Shown here: one piece after another, positions 27,581 through 35,756 of the stretch
Layout of the letters: the number at the start of each line of letters is the position of its first letter
Position numbering within the stretch: the stretch's first letter is position 1
DNA from: Paenibacillus sp. FSL R5-0341
GTDB lineage: Bacteria > Bacillota > Bacilli > Paenibacillales > Paenibacillaceae
Assembly (NCBI RefSeq): GCF_037975235.1
Contig: NZ_CP150241.1
Coordinates: 5,828,001-5,892,000 of the forward strand
Reading direction: 5' to 3'
DNA: 64,000 nucleotides
Notes under the pieces: model-generated
The model's database searches: none
Told to the model about the DNA's origin: nothing
What the model saw: only the letters and a program-made list of their open reading frames with translations
Position numbers and translations under genes: made by a program

Positions 27581-28342
27581 TTAACGGACTTTCGTCACGT
27601 TTTCTTTGTCACGCATCACCTTAACAGCGAATTTCGGAAGCGCAAGCATCCGGCCAGCCCGGCTTGGTTCACGCAATAAGCGATAGAACCATTCCAGTCT
27701 TAACTTTTGGAACAGGACAGGCGCACGTTTGGTTTTGCCCGAAATCACATCAAAGCTGCCGCCAACGCCCATGGTTACGGGAACTTGTAGTGCATCTTTG
27801 TGTTTGTGAATCCACGGTTCTTGGGTGTCTGCCCCACGTGCTACAAACAACAGATCAGGTGCAGCTTCCCGTATGGAAGCGATGACCTGCTCATCCTCAG
27901 CCGGACCAAAATAACCGTCGCGATAACCCACAATACGAATCGCCGGATACTGCTGTTGTAACCGAACTGCCGTTTCTTGAATCACCTCAGGGGTGGAACC
28001 CAGCAGATATACGCCCCATCGATAGTTTTCTCCAACACGCAGCAATTCATGTAAAAGCTCAAATCCCGGCACTCGCTCAGCTACAGGATCTCCACAATAG
28101 TTAGCAGCCCATACGACACCTGTTCCATCAGGAACAATCAATTCCGCAGCTTGCATGACTTCCATAATTGCGGGATTTTCCAATGCGGCCATAACCATAA
28201 TCGGGTTGGCTGTAATGACCTGATGGGGTGTCTGCTTGGACAGCACAGCTTCCTGGAGAACCTTCACCGTTTCTTTCATCGTCAGTTTGGAAAAAGGAAT
28301 GCCGTAGATCGAAACGGTAGGTATTGATCCGGTCTGACTCAT
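27581..28342 (-). CDS. tagA: TagA, UDP-ManNAc:GlcNAc-PP-undecaprenol ManNAc transferase
   Basis: WecG/TagA/CpsF-family glycosyltransferase that adds ManNAc to the TagO product, forming the linkage disaccharide or the first repeat of the SCWP. The 253-aa protein has the family catalytic elements 'TANPIMVMAA' (Thr44) and 'VPDGTGVVWAA' (Asp72), and 'PDLLFVARGADTQEPWI'. The C-terminal appendage is basic ('LRLEWFYRLLREPSRAGRM') and would contact membrane lipid. It starts 7 bp after the csaB stop with AAGGATGAG upstream, so it is in the same operon as csaB and the DUF5693 gene. Confidence 0.94.
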   Translation of the reverse strand: MSQTGSIPTVSIYGIPFSKLTMKETVKVLQEAVLSKQTPHQVITANPIMVMAALENPAIMEVMQAAELIVPDGTGVVWAANYCGDPVAERVPGFELLHELLRVGENYRWGVYLLGSTPEVIQETAVRLQQQYPAIRIVGYRDGYFGPAEDEQVIASIREAAPDLLFVARGADTQEPWIHKHKDALQVPVTMGVGGSFDVISGKTKRAPVLFQKLRLEWFYRLLREPSRAGRMLALPKFAVKVMRDKENVTKVR

Positions 28343-28349
28343 CTTTATC

Positions 28350-29531
28350 TCATCCTTTGCGGCCTAAATAGTTAATAATCTGCTGTGCAGGCACTCTGGC
28401 TTCCTGCTTCAGTTCAGTGATGCCTTCTTCATGTTCCTTCAACCACTGTGAACGTTGATCCAACAGTCCAACGACCGTCTTGGCGAGCTTGTCACCATCG
28501 AGTGTATCCGTATTGCCTGCCGGCTCACTATCCAGACGAAGCAGGAATTGATCGATTTTCGGATCATACGAGATGCCCACCGGAGGCACATACTGCGATG
28601 CCGCATAGATCAGACTGTGCAGACGCATACCAATGACAAGATCACACTTGCTGACTTCCTCCAGCATAAGCTGAGGATCGGTCAGATCTTGAGTGATGCT
28701 AATCTCACTGCCTTTGCTGGTCACATCACCGAGCATTTCCATAAGGAATCGTGATGCTTGTTCATCAACTGGCAAATGAAACGGCAGAAAACGCAAGTGC
28801 ACGGCTCTTTTCGAGCATAGCTTTTTTAATCCGGCGGCAATAGCCGTAAGCTCTTTACGGTCTGACTCCCAGAACCGCACCGATACGCCGATCACGGGAA
28901 GCTTGGTATGTCCTCCAGATGAAGGTTCCACTCGGTTAGCTTGGTTAGCAGCATCTGCTAAAGTAGCGCCTACTCCAGTTTTCGAATGACTTTCAGGTAA
29001 TGGTAAGCCCATTACTGGGTCGGGTACTACATGGATCTGATTCCACTGTAGCCCGAGCCCACGCAGGTAGTCTGCAGATTGTTCATCCCGAACGGATACA
29101 TAGGTGCAGGCCTTGAAGACCGATTTGATCATCGGATTGAAAATTTTACGGTTCACAGGACCAATCCCCTGTGCATAGATAAACGTTGGTTTTTTCAACC
29201 ACTGGGCCAGCTTGATGACACCCAGATAATAAGGAATGGATTTCAGTCCAGTTGCATCCTGCAACAGACTTCCTCCGCCACTGATTAATCCGTCACTCTC
29301 CTTGAGAGCTTCACGGACTTCCTTCAGTTTCATTCGATGCACAGAGCGCACACCGTACATGGAGGTTGTCCACTCGGGATCACCCGAGAGTACAATCGGT
29401 TCAATGGTGACGTTAGACCTCTGACTTTCCTCTTCCAGCGCTGTCAAAATCGACTTTAGCACCGCTTCGTCTCCGCTGTTGCGGAATCCGTAATACCCCG
29501 AGATGACTAACTTTTGAGAAGTGGTGACCAT
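28350..29531 (-). CDS. csaB: CsaB, polysaccharide pyruvyl transferase
   Basis: Puts a ketal-linked pyruvate on secondary-cell-wall-polymer sugar (ManNAc), which creates the ligand for SLH domains. The N-terminal signature 'LVISGYYGFRNSGDEA' is typical of CsaB. Further family blocks are 'GGGSLLQDATGLKSIPYYL', 'YAQGIGP', 'VIGVSVRFWESD' and 'VIGMRLHSLIYAA'. I place the start at ATG 29531 (about 393 aa) because family members begin just before the signature; the frame is open to GTG 29561. The gene overlaps the end of the DUF5693 gene by 25 bp, which implies coupling. It directly links this operon to the three SLH proteins at 8.6-26 kb. Confidence 0.95.
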   Translation of the reverse strand: MVTTSQKLVISGYYGFRNSGDEAVLKSILTALEEESQRSNVTIEPIVLSGDPEWTTSMYGVRSVHRMKLKEVREALKESDGLISGGGSLLQDATGLKSIPYYLGVIKLAQWLKKPTFIYAQGIGPVNRKIFNPMIKSVFKACTYVSVRDEQSADYLRGLGLQWNQIHVVPDPVMGLPLPESHSKTGVGATLADAANQANRVEPSSGGHTKLPVIGVSVRFWESDRKELTAIAAGLKKLCSKRAVHLRFLPFHLPVDEQASRFLMEMLGDVTSKGSEISITQDLTDPQLMLEEVSKCDLVIGMRLHSLIYAASQYVPPVGISYDPKIDQFLLRLDSEPAGNTDTLDGDKLAKTVVGLLDQRSQWLKEHEEGITELKQEARVPAQQIINYLGRKG

Positions 29532-31528
29532 TTTTTCCAACATCCTTCCGCTACTTGCCACACACCCACAGCAATGATACCGAAGATTAAGCCAAGTCCC
29601 AATCCCATCACTCCACGAATGAGTGACAATACAGCCGGCGTATGGATATGCGCGAACGTATCCACCATGGACAATTGTCCAATCGCTGCAATAATGAGCA
29701 CAAAGATGACTTTACGATATTTTAAAGCGGCGAACACGCCAACGATAAACAGCGGGTGTCCCAGCATAAATTCTTTAAATCTCGGCCGTACACCGAACGT
29801 ATCTTCCAACGTGGTACGCAGGAACATCTCGAATGGTGTTACTGAACCCGAGTTGCCTGTACGGCTCAAATAATAGTATCCAACAACGGCAGCAACGAGT
29901 GCCAAAACAACCATTAAAACATTAATTGGCATACGAAGCATTTCTTTAATTTTCTTGATCGAGAACGAACCTGAACCACGATAAAACACAATGTAAATCG
30001 CTACCAGGGCCATAGGTGCAAAGTGCAACAGACTCACGCCGCGGAACTGGTTAATCACCAGACTGTACGTAATGCTGTTAAGCAACGCGATGACAAAAGG
30101 TACCGCCAGGAACGAAAGAATTGATGTTCTTACATATAAAACTAATGTTTGCTTCAAACGACGACCCGCAGATGCGTCGGGTTGACGCTGTTGCTGATAG
30201 TTCACTGTACGAACAGCCAGCACCATCGCTATGGTTGGAGCGGCTATGGCCACAAGCAAGGCAATTCCTTGCTCCAGCAGCGTTGGTTTCAAAAGGAACA
30301 ATCCGGCACTGCCCACCAGAGCAACTACAAATGCGATCAATGTCAGTAGTGGGATGAAATAAGAAACCATAAGTGCAATCATCGCAATTGCACCAACGAG
30401 AGCAACCAGCTTGGCATAACGCTGAATCGACGAATCCTTAACTGTAAATGCTTCAGCTTGTCCAAGTTCAAATCCATGCTTCGCCATACGTTCTACTGCA
30501 TGACCCGGTTCACCCAGGCTGTTGATCAGATTCTCAATTGGATCTGTAATCATAGCCTTGGCTGTATTCCGACTAGGCGAAGCATTCATATAGAGCATAC
30601 GAATATTTCGGTCTTTGGTTGCCAGAACAAAACGGTCAGCAATCGTATCTACATCCAGATTGGCATCTCCATCACTAAGTGAGTACAGACGCGCGACATT
30701 GTAGTCCGTTTTATAAGCAAGGGTCTGGAATCCAGACTGCGGTTTCTTCAAGTTCTCGATGGCTGCAAGACCAATATTGTGCTTGTTCAGCAATTGTGCG
30801 AACTGGTCGAGACTTTTCATCTCTGCATTATCATTGTACCCTTTCACAGCATCACCATCAAACAAGATGCGCTTCACGCCATTCTCCTCGAAGAAGGTAA
30901 GCAAGCGCTCCATCGATTCCTGGCTGTATGGCACACCGTCCGAGATGCGCGGCAAAATGTAGAAACCTTTATCACGAAGCATCTTCACGGCAACCGGATC
31001 GGGCTGCAAAGGCTGCATGTTGGCATTCTCCGGAGGAGTCTGCAATATTAAGCCGCTACGACCTTCATATTCCCATGGTTGCACCGGAATCTGCCGATCA
31101 GCGAACGTTTGTTCAATAATAGGGGTATACGTCTGTGCGTTTTCCTCCGATGTAAATAACACATACGTGTAATTTGCATTAGAAGGGATCACATCTTTGG
31201 TCAGGTTCGCGAGATCCTGGCCGTTGTACACCATCAGTCGGCGTGTCTTTCTCAGCTCGTCCAATGTACTTTCGAACACAGCCATCGTTGTTACGCCAGC
31301 GTCTTTTAGACGAGTCAATTGTTCATTCATGAAATCTTGCGGATGTGCCTGATAGGCGGAAATATCCAGCAGACCTCTATAGTTGAAGACAAGCTCCACC
31401 TTTTTGGCAGAAGATTCTGTCTGCACCCGATCACTGATGACAGGGATGGACGCAACCAGACCGATAATAACGACGAGCCACAACCACTTCCGAGAAGCGT
31501 TATTCCAATAAAGCCATTTTTGACGCAC
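29507..31528 (-). CDS. DUF5693 membrane protein of the csaB operon
   Basis: 673 aa if it starts at GTG 31528, which has GAGGAGGT 7 nt upstream; an in-frame ATG at 31588 lacks an SD. One N-terminal membrane segment (about residues 14-31) precedes a 330-residue extracytoplasmic domain ('GLAAIENLKKPQSGF', 'RFVLATKDRNIRMLYMN'), which resembles a TIM-barrel-like polysaccharide-linked fold. About eight membrane segments form the C-terminal half. DUF5693 genes usually sit beside csaB. The function is unproven; export or assembly of the pyruvylated polymer is a reasonable inference from position. Confidence 0.85.
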   Translation of the reverse strand: MRQKWLYWNNASRKWLWLVVIIGLVASIPVISDRVQTESSAKKVELVFNYRGLLDISAYQAHPQDFMNEQLTRLKDAGVTTMAVFESTLDELRKTRRLMVYNGQDLANLTKDVIPSNANYTYVLFTSEENAQTYTPIIEQTFADRQIPVQPWEYEGRSGLILQTPPENANMQPLQPDPVAVKMLRDKGFYILPRISDGVPYSQESMERLLTFFEENGVKRILFDGDAVKGYNDNAEMKSLDQFAQLLNKHNIGLAAIENLKKPQSGFQTLAYKTDYNVARLYSLSDGDANLDVDTIADRFVLATKDRNIRMLYMNASPSRNTAKAMITDPIENLINSLGEPGHAVERMAKHGFELGQAEAFTVKDSSIQRYAKLVALVGAIAMIALMVSYFIPLLTLIAFVVALVGSAGLFLLKPTLLEQGIALLVAIAAPTIAMVLAVRTVNYQQQRQPDASAGRRLKQTLVLYVRTSILSFLAVPFVIALLNSITYSLVINQFRGVSLLHFAPMALVAIYIVFYRGSGSFSIKKIKEMLRMPINVLMVVLALVAAVVGYYYLSRTGNSGSVTPFEMFLRTTLEDTFGVRPRFKEFMLGHPLFIVGVFAALKYRKVIFVLIIAAIGQLSMVDTFAHIHTPAVLSLIRGVMGLGLGLIFGIIAVGVWQVAEGCWKKWSPLLKS

Positions 31529-31599
31529 TACATGTACCTCCTCAAGTGTTGGAACCAAATGCACGTTCAGCTCAAGTAATTCGTTCATTTAACATTTAT

Positions 31600-31627
31600 A
31601 CAATAGGTTACAAACAGCTTGTGTCAA
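31600..31627 (-). promoter_or_regulatory. Sigma-A promoter candidate for the DUF5693-csaB-tagA operon
   Basis: Minus strand TTGACA, 16 nt, TATTGT, about 70 bp before the GTG start; a TATAAA box follows closely. The -35 is perfect and the -10 weak. Confidence 0.45.
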
Positions 31628-31645
31628 CAAGCCCTGTTATATGCC

Positions 31646-31839
31646 ATATAAATTGAACTAAAGCAATATTTACACTTGCCACTTCGATGACAGAACAACC
31701 TTCCGATCGCTGTTATCCCCCGATTTTTTTGATCCACTTTTAATAAAGGTGAAAATCTGGTGATAAAGGCGAACGTTTCACTTCTTCAGGTTATTTCTGC
31801 CCTCTACGTTCTCGTGTAAATGTTCAGTTCAATTTATAT
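31646..31839 (+). repeat. Long-hairpin dispersed element, copy B
   Basis: 194 bp. Outer arms ATATAAATTGAACT (31646-31659) and AGTTCAATTTATAT (31826-31839) are perfectly complementary over 14 bp. A second TTTACAC/GTGTAAA stem follows inside, and then the family core (CAGAACAACC/GGTTATTTCTG, CGATCGCTGTTATCCCC, GGTGATAAAGGCGAACG). It lies between the pgcA stop and the promoter of the DUF5693 operon. Confidence 0.92.
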
Positions 31840-31864
31840 AGATCCATCTGTAATATTCCAAATA

Positions 31865-31905
31865 AAAACCCCTCCGCCAACCAACCTTACGGTGCGGAGA
31901 GGCCT
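31865..31905 (-). terminator. Terminator of pgcA
   Basis: CCTCTCCGC pairs with GCGGAGGGG on the minus strand, followed by five T, about 32 bp after the stop. Confidence 0.85.
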
Positions 31906-31936
31906 TCTCATGTTCTTGCTCATTGCTGCATTCGTA

Positions 31937-33658
31937 TTATTGTGCGTCTACACGCGACATCACTGTAGTCACCAGACGCTCGATCCGGCTTTCCGCATCT
32001 TCCAAGTTCTCTCCACGCACGGCGAAGTATACTTTGATCTTCGGTTCCGTTCCTGAAGGGCGCAGGCAGAACCATGAACCGTCTGCCAAAATGAACTTCA
32101 ATACGTTCTCCTTCGGAAGACCGTCCAGACCAAGGGAATAGTCCAGCACATCTTGTACAGCAATTCCCGCTACTTCTTGTGGCGGATTGGAACGCCAGTC
32201 GGTCATTTTGGCCTGAATCTGAGCCACACCGTCTTTGCCTTTCAGCGTACGGGACTCCAGCTTCTCCAGGAAGTATCCGAATTGGTTGTACAGCTCTTGC
32301 AAGACATCATAGAGCGTCTTACCTTGACTCTTATAATACGCAGCAGCTTCAGCAATCAGCATCGAGGCAAGGACAGCATCCTTGTCACGGGCATAGTTGC
32401 CGGAAAGGTAGCCATAACTCTCTTCATATCCGAACAAGAATGTATGACTGCCTGTAGCTTCGAACTGGTTCATTTTTTCACCAATATATTTGAAGCCTGT
32501 CAGTGTGTTCATCACTTCTGCACCGTAATGTTCAGCAATGACAGCACCCATCTCACTTGTTACGATCGTTTTGACAACCGCACCATTGCTTGGCAGTGTA
32601 CCTGTCTCTTGCAGGCGACTTAACAGGTAATGTACCATAATGGCACCCGACTGGTTACCGGACAAGACGAAATATTTACCATCGTTGTCTTTCACAACAG
32701 CACCCATGCGGTCTGCATCCGGATCTGTTCCGATCAGAATGTCAGCCCCTACGGATTCTCCCAGCTTCATTGCAAGCGTAAACGCTTCGCGTTCTTCCGG
32801 GTTGGGGGATTTCACTGTAGAGAACTCAGCATCCGGCTGTTCTTGTTCAGCTACAATGTGCACTTGTTCGAATCCGATCTGCTCCAGCACGCGACGTACA
32901 GGGATGTTGCCTGTTCCGTGAAGCGGTGTGTATACGATTTTGAAATCACGGCCTGTGCCGGCTTGGATCAGTTCGCGGCTCAGACTGCGGCTTGCTACGG
33001 TATCCACGAACGCTTGGTCTTGCTCTTCACCCAACCAGATCAGAAGGCCTTGAGCTTCTGCTTCTTCTTGCGTCAGCTTCTTCACGTCAGCAAGAGAAGG
33101 CACTTCTTGAATGTACTGAATGACTTTTTCAGCTTCATCCGGTACCAACTGACCACCCTCATGATTGTAGACTTTATATCCGTTATATTCAGGTGGGTTA
33201 TGGCTCGCTGTAACGACAATTCCACCAGTTGCATTCTGATGACGCACCGCGAATGACAACTCCGGAGTTGAACGCAAGGATGGGAACAGCTTGGCCACAA
33301 TGCCGTTTCCAGCCAGTACAAGCGCAGCATCCAGTGTGAATTCAGGTGAGAAATGACGGGAATCATGAGCAATGACGACAGAAGGTTTGCCTTCTTGGTC
33401 ACCATGCTGCTCAAGGAGATAACGCGCAAACCCTTGCGTCGCCCGACCCACAGTGTAACGATTCATCCGATTGCTTCCGGCACCAATGACTCCACGCAAT
33501 CCTCCTGTACCAAACTCCAGGTTTCTGTAAAAACGTTCCTCCAGCTCTTTCGGCTGATCCTGCAAGTCACGAAGCTCCTGTTTCGTTGCTTCATCAATCG
33601 AAGCATCCTCCAACCATTGCTGCAACGTTTCTGCTGCTGCTGTACTTAACTGTTCCAT
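31937..33658 (-). CDS. pgcA: Phosphoglucomutase/phosphomannomutase (PgcA type)
   Basis: Alpha-D-phosphohexomutase that interconverts glucose-6-P and glucose-1-P, feeding UDP-glucose and hence glycolipid and wall polymer synthesis. All four family blocks are visible in the 573-aa protein: the phosphoserine loop 'TASHNPPEYNGYKVY' (Ser152), the Mg loop 'GTDPDADRMG', the sugar loop 'GYEESYGY', and the phosphate-binding loop 'RPSGTEPKIKVY' near the C-terminus. An N-terminal 'LEFGTGGLRGVIGAGSNRMN' block is typical of the Bacillus PgcA branch. Monocistronic, with its own terminator. Confidence 0.95.
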   Translation of the reverse strand: MEQLSTAAAETLQQWLEDASIDEATKQELRDLQDQPKELEERFYRNLEFGTGGLRGVIGAGSNRMNRYTVGRATQGFARYLLEQHGDQEGKPSVVIAHDSRHFSPEFTLDAALVLAGNGIVAKLFPSLRSTPELSFAVRHQNATGGIVVTASHNPPEYNGYKVYNHEGGQLVPDEAEKVIQYIQEVPSLADVKKLTQEEAEAQGLLIWLGEEQDQAFVDTVASRSLSRELIQAGTGRDFKIVYTPLHGTGNIPVRRVLEQIGFEQVHIVAEQEQPDAEFSTVKSPNPEEREAFTLAMKLGESVGADILIGTDPDADRMGAVVKDNDGKYFVLSGNQSGAIMVHYLLSRLQETGTLPSNGAVVKTIVTSEMGAVIAEHYGAEVMNTLTGFKYIGEKMNQFEATGSHTFLFGYEESYGYLSGNYARDKDAVLASMLIAEAAAYYKSQGKTLYDVLQELYNQFGYFLEKLESRTLKGKDGVAQIQAKMTDWRSNPPQEVAGIAVQDVLDYSLGLDGLPKENVLKFILADGSWFCLRPSGTEPKIKVYFAVRGENLEDAESRIERLVTTVMSRVDAQ

Positions 33659-33769
33659 TCCGATAAACCCCTTCCGTCTATATAAATTCAGGTGTGCTGA
33701 GTTACTTCAGCATCTTGCATCATTCGGTCCGTGTACGTTCCTGCATGATGTAAATGCTCACGTATGTAA

Positions 33770-34201
33770 TCAGCTTGGGTCAGACAGTGCAAACATGATC
33801 TCGCCTTCAGCGACCACTTTGTCGTTCACTCGGGCAGTTGCTTTACCTTTACCAATCGAACCCTTCAGACGTGTAATCTCTACTTCCAGAATCAACGTAT
33901 CTCCGGGCACAACTTGTCCACGGAATCGGAAGTTGTCCAGTCCCGCCAAAAAGCCGATTTTTCCTTTGTTACCTTCCAAATTCAGAATGGCTACGGCACC
34001 AACTTGCGCCAGCGCTTCTGTAATCAGTACACCCGGCATTACCGGATACTCTGGGAAATGACCAATGAAGAAAGGTTCGTTAATGGTTACGTTTTTCAAA
34101 CCAACGGCACGTTTGCCATCCTCAATCTCTAGAATCTTGTCCACCAGCAAAAACGGGGGGCGGTGCGGGATGATCTCTTGAATCTGTTTGATATCGAGCA
34201 C
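33770..34201 (-). CDS. fabZ: FabZ, 3-hydroxyacyl-ACP dehydratase
   Basis: Hot-dog-fold dehydratase of type II fatty acid synthesis. The GTG at 34201 is chosen as start because GAGGAGAT lies 6-7 nt upstream and the resulting 143 aa is the normal FabZ length; a longer frame to 34246 lacks an SD. Catalytic His48 is in '[15 protein letters not shown]' and Glu62 in '[10 protein letters not shown]'. '[11 protein letters not shown]' appears here as '[11 protein letters not shown]'. In Bacillus fabZ also lies near mbl and flhOP. The upstream side is occupied by hairpin element C, which begins about 10 bp before the SD, so the promoter must lie in or beyond that element. Confidence 0.96.
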   Translation of the reverse strand: MLDIKQIQEIIPHRPPFLLVDKILEIEDGKRAVGLKNVTINEPFFIGHFPEYPVMPGVLITEALAQVGAVAILNLEGNKGKIGFLAGLDNFRFRGQVVPGDTLILEVEITRLKGSIGKGKATARVNDKVVAEGEIMFALSDPS

Positions 34202-34223
34202 AATGTAATCTCCTCTCGGGATG

Positions 34224-34453
34224 TTTATATGAGCGTTCTTCATCATGAATTTTTCATGTGCGCATAGGTTATCGTTACGGTTACGGATCGTTCTTTCGAT
34301 CGCTGTTGTTTCCTAATGTTTCTGAACTATTCTTCAGATGGATAACATTTGGAAACAAAGGCGAGCGCTTCGCTTCTTTCGAACGATTCCGTTCCCTCCA
34401 CTACTTCCAGCGCCGATATGAAAACCCTACGATCAATCGAAGTCTCATATAAA
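34224..34453 (+). repeat. Long-hairpin dispersed element, copy C (diverged)
   Basis: 230 bp. Outer arms TTTATATGAG (34224-34233) and CTCATATAAA (34444-34453) pair perfectly. The core keeps TTTCGATCGCTGTT and AAAGGCGAGCGCTTCGCTTCT. The paired blocks differ from the other copies but remain complementary: TTGTTTCC with GGAAACAA, and GATCGTTC with GAACGATTC. Confidence 0.85.
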
Positions 34454-34631
34454 TTTTTGTTTTTAAATTTTGTATGGAAAGCATATTTTCGGTTAACACT
34501 AGTTATATCCTTCATGACTGCAGTAGTGAAGGTTAAGATAAGGGGTCTCTCTTCGCGATGACGAATGTCTTTCGCAGGGGAGGCCTCTTTTGACGTCAAA
34601 CGTCATCCATCATTATACTGTTTTCAACGTC

Positions 34632-34663
34632 AAAAAGAAAACTCCTGCCTGCGCAGGAGTTTT
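34632..34663 (-). terminator. Terminator of the flhOP/epuA operon
   Basis: AAAACTCCTGC (34638-34648) pairs with GCAGGAGTTTT (34653-34663), followed by CTTTTT on the minus strand, 17 bp after the stop of the epuA-like gene. Confidence 0.9.
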
Positions 34664-34679
34664 CGCTTAACTCGTTACA

Positions 34680-34904
34680 TTATGGAGCGAATACCAGATT
34701 ATATACATGTTCCCATGTACTCCATTGCAATACGGAACCGATATCCTGTTTGCCCAGTACCACATATCCAGCTACCATTCCGCCAGCAAGGGCAAGAACA
34801 AGCAGGACCGGAACCAGAAACCATCTTGCGATGCGCCATCCACTCTTCTTCTTCTTGACTTCCTTCTTCTCTGGCTTACTGTTCTGCTGCTGTGTTTCTG
34901 TCAT
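34680..34904 (-). CDS. EpuA-like small membrane protein
   Basis: 74 aa from ATG 34904, which sits 5 nt after AAAGGTGA; an ATG three codons upstream abuts the SD. A basic Lys-rich N-terminus ('KPEKKEVKKKKSGWRIARW') is followed by one membrane segment (about residues 29-48) and a short tail 'STWEHVYNLVF'. This is the EpuA family (PF11772), often labelled RNA polymerase beta subunit-like without evidence of such a role. It starts 12 bp after flhP and shares its terminator, so it is last in that operon. Confidence 0.85.
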   Translation of the reverse strand: MTETQQQNSKPEKKEVKKKKSGWRIARWFLVPVLLVLALAGGMVAGYVVLGKQDIGSVLQWSTWEHVYNLVFAP

Positions 34905-34916
34905 CACATTCACCTT

Positions 34917-35756
34917 TTACGCTCTTATAGTGTTGGCAAGACCCATCATGGAGTCACTCGAAGTTAGCGCCCGTGCCGCCAGCTGATATGTCCGCTGTCC
35001 TTGCATAAGCAAAGCCATCTCCTGTGTCAAATCCACATTGGATTGCTCCAGATAACCTGGGCGGATCATGGCTGTCGCTTGACGTGTAGCTGCATCAGCG
35101 CCAAATACATCATCCTCGGTTAATCCCGCATCCAGCCCAAACAGATTATCTGCATACTGTACGAGCCCCTCAGGGCGTTCAATGTCTACCACTTGCAGCT
35201 GTGCTCCAATGGTTGCGTTCGCCTCATTACCGCGTCGGATTAACAGGTTGCCATTTTCATCAAAAGCAACTTTGCTATTATTCGGTGCCGTAATACGGTT
35301 TCCTAAACGATCCAGAGCAAAGTGACCTTCGCCATTGACCATCACCATCATATCTGGTGAATTGGGAGTAGGTTTCGGTCTTGTATCCGGTACAAAATGA
35401 AATGCACCCTGACGTGTCCACATTTTCTCCCCATTCGCTTCAACTGCAAACATGGCATTTCCCTCAATGGCCAAATCGGTCGGAAGGCCTGTCTCATTTA
35501 AGGTGCCCTGAGACATATCCTTCGTCACATCCGCCAAACGAGCACCAAAACCGAGGTTATAGCCCATCGGTGTGGAGCGTCCGTCGAGCTTATACTTATC
35601 CGGTTGTTGTTGAACCCGGGTCAGCACATCCTCGAAAGCCGCTTGTTTACTCTTATAGCCTGCCGTATTCACGTTGGCAATATTATCGGAAATGACATCC
35701 AGACGCTGCTGTATGGCGGTCATGGAAACTTTGGCACTAATCATGGAATTATTCAT
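34917..35756 (-). CDS. flhP: FlhP, flagellar hook-basal body protein
   Basis: Rod/hook-family protein (FlgG/FlgE-like) of the flagellar basal body. The N-terminal rod motif is 'LDVISDNIANVNTAGYK' (about residues 19-35), and the C-terminal helix ends 'MALLMQGQRTYQLAARALTSSDSMMGLANTIR', cited here in parts as 'EMALLMQGQRTYQLAA' and 'SSDSMMGLANTI'. Length 279 aa, as expected. The SD GGGAGGG lies 10 nt before the ATG. It is the second of the flhO-flhP pair that follows mbl, as in Bacillus. A 420-bp hairpin-rich spacer separates it from flhO. Confidence 0.93.
   Translation of the reverse strand: MNNSMISAKVSMTAIQQRLDVISDNIANVNTAGYKSKQAAFEDVLTRVQQQPDKYKLDGRSTPMGYNLGFGARLADVTKDMSQGTLNETGLPTDLAIEGNAMFAVEANGEKMWTRQGAFHFVPDTRPKPTPNSPDMMVMVNGEGHFALDRLGNRITAPNNSKVAFDENGNLLIRRGNEANATIGAQLQVVDIERPEGLVQYADNLFGLDAGLTEDDVFGADAATRQATAMIRPGYLEQSNVDLTQEMALLMQGQRTYQLAARALTSSDSMMGLANTIRA

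Larger units (their letters stand above)
31529..31936. other. Spacer between the DUF5693 gene and pgcA
   Basis: 408 bp holding a promoter candidate (31600-31627), hairpin element B (31646-31839) and the pgcA terminator (31865-31905). Confidence 0.7.
34202..34679. other. Spacer upstream of fabZ
   Basis: 478 bp. Element C fills 34224-34453. A TTTTGACGTCAAACGTC-type palindrome lies near 34590, and the epuA-like gene's terminator is at 34632-34663. No conserved gene is seen. Confidence 0.6.
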
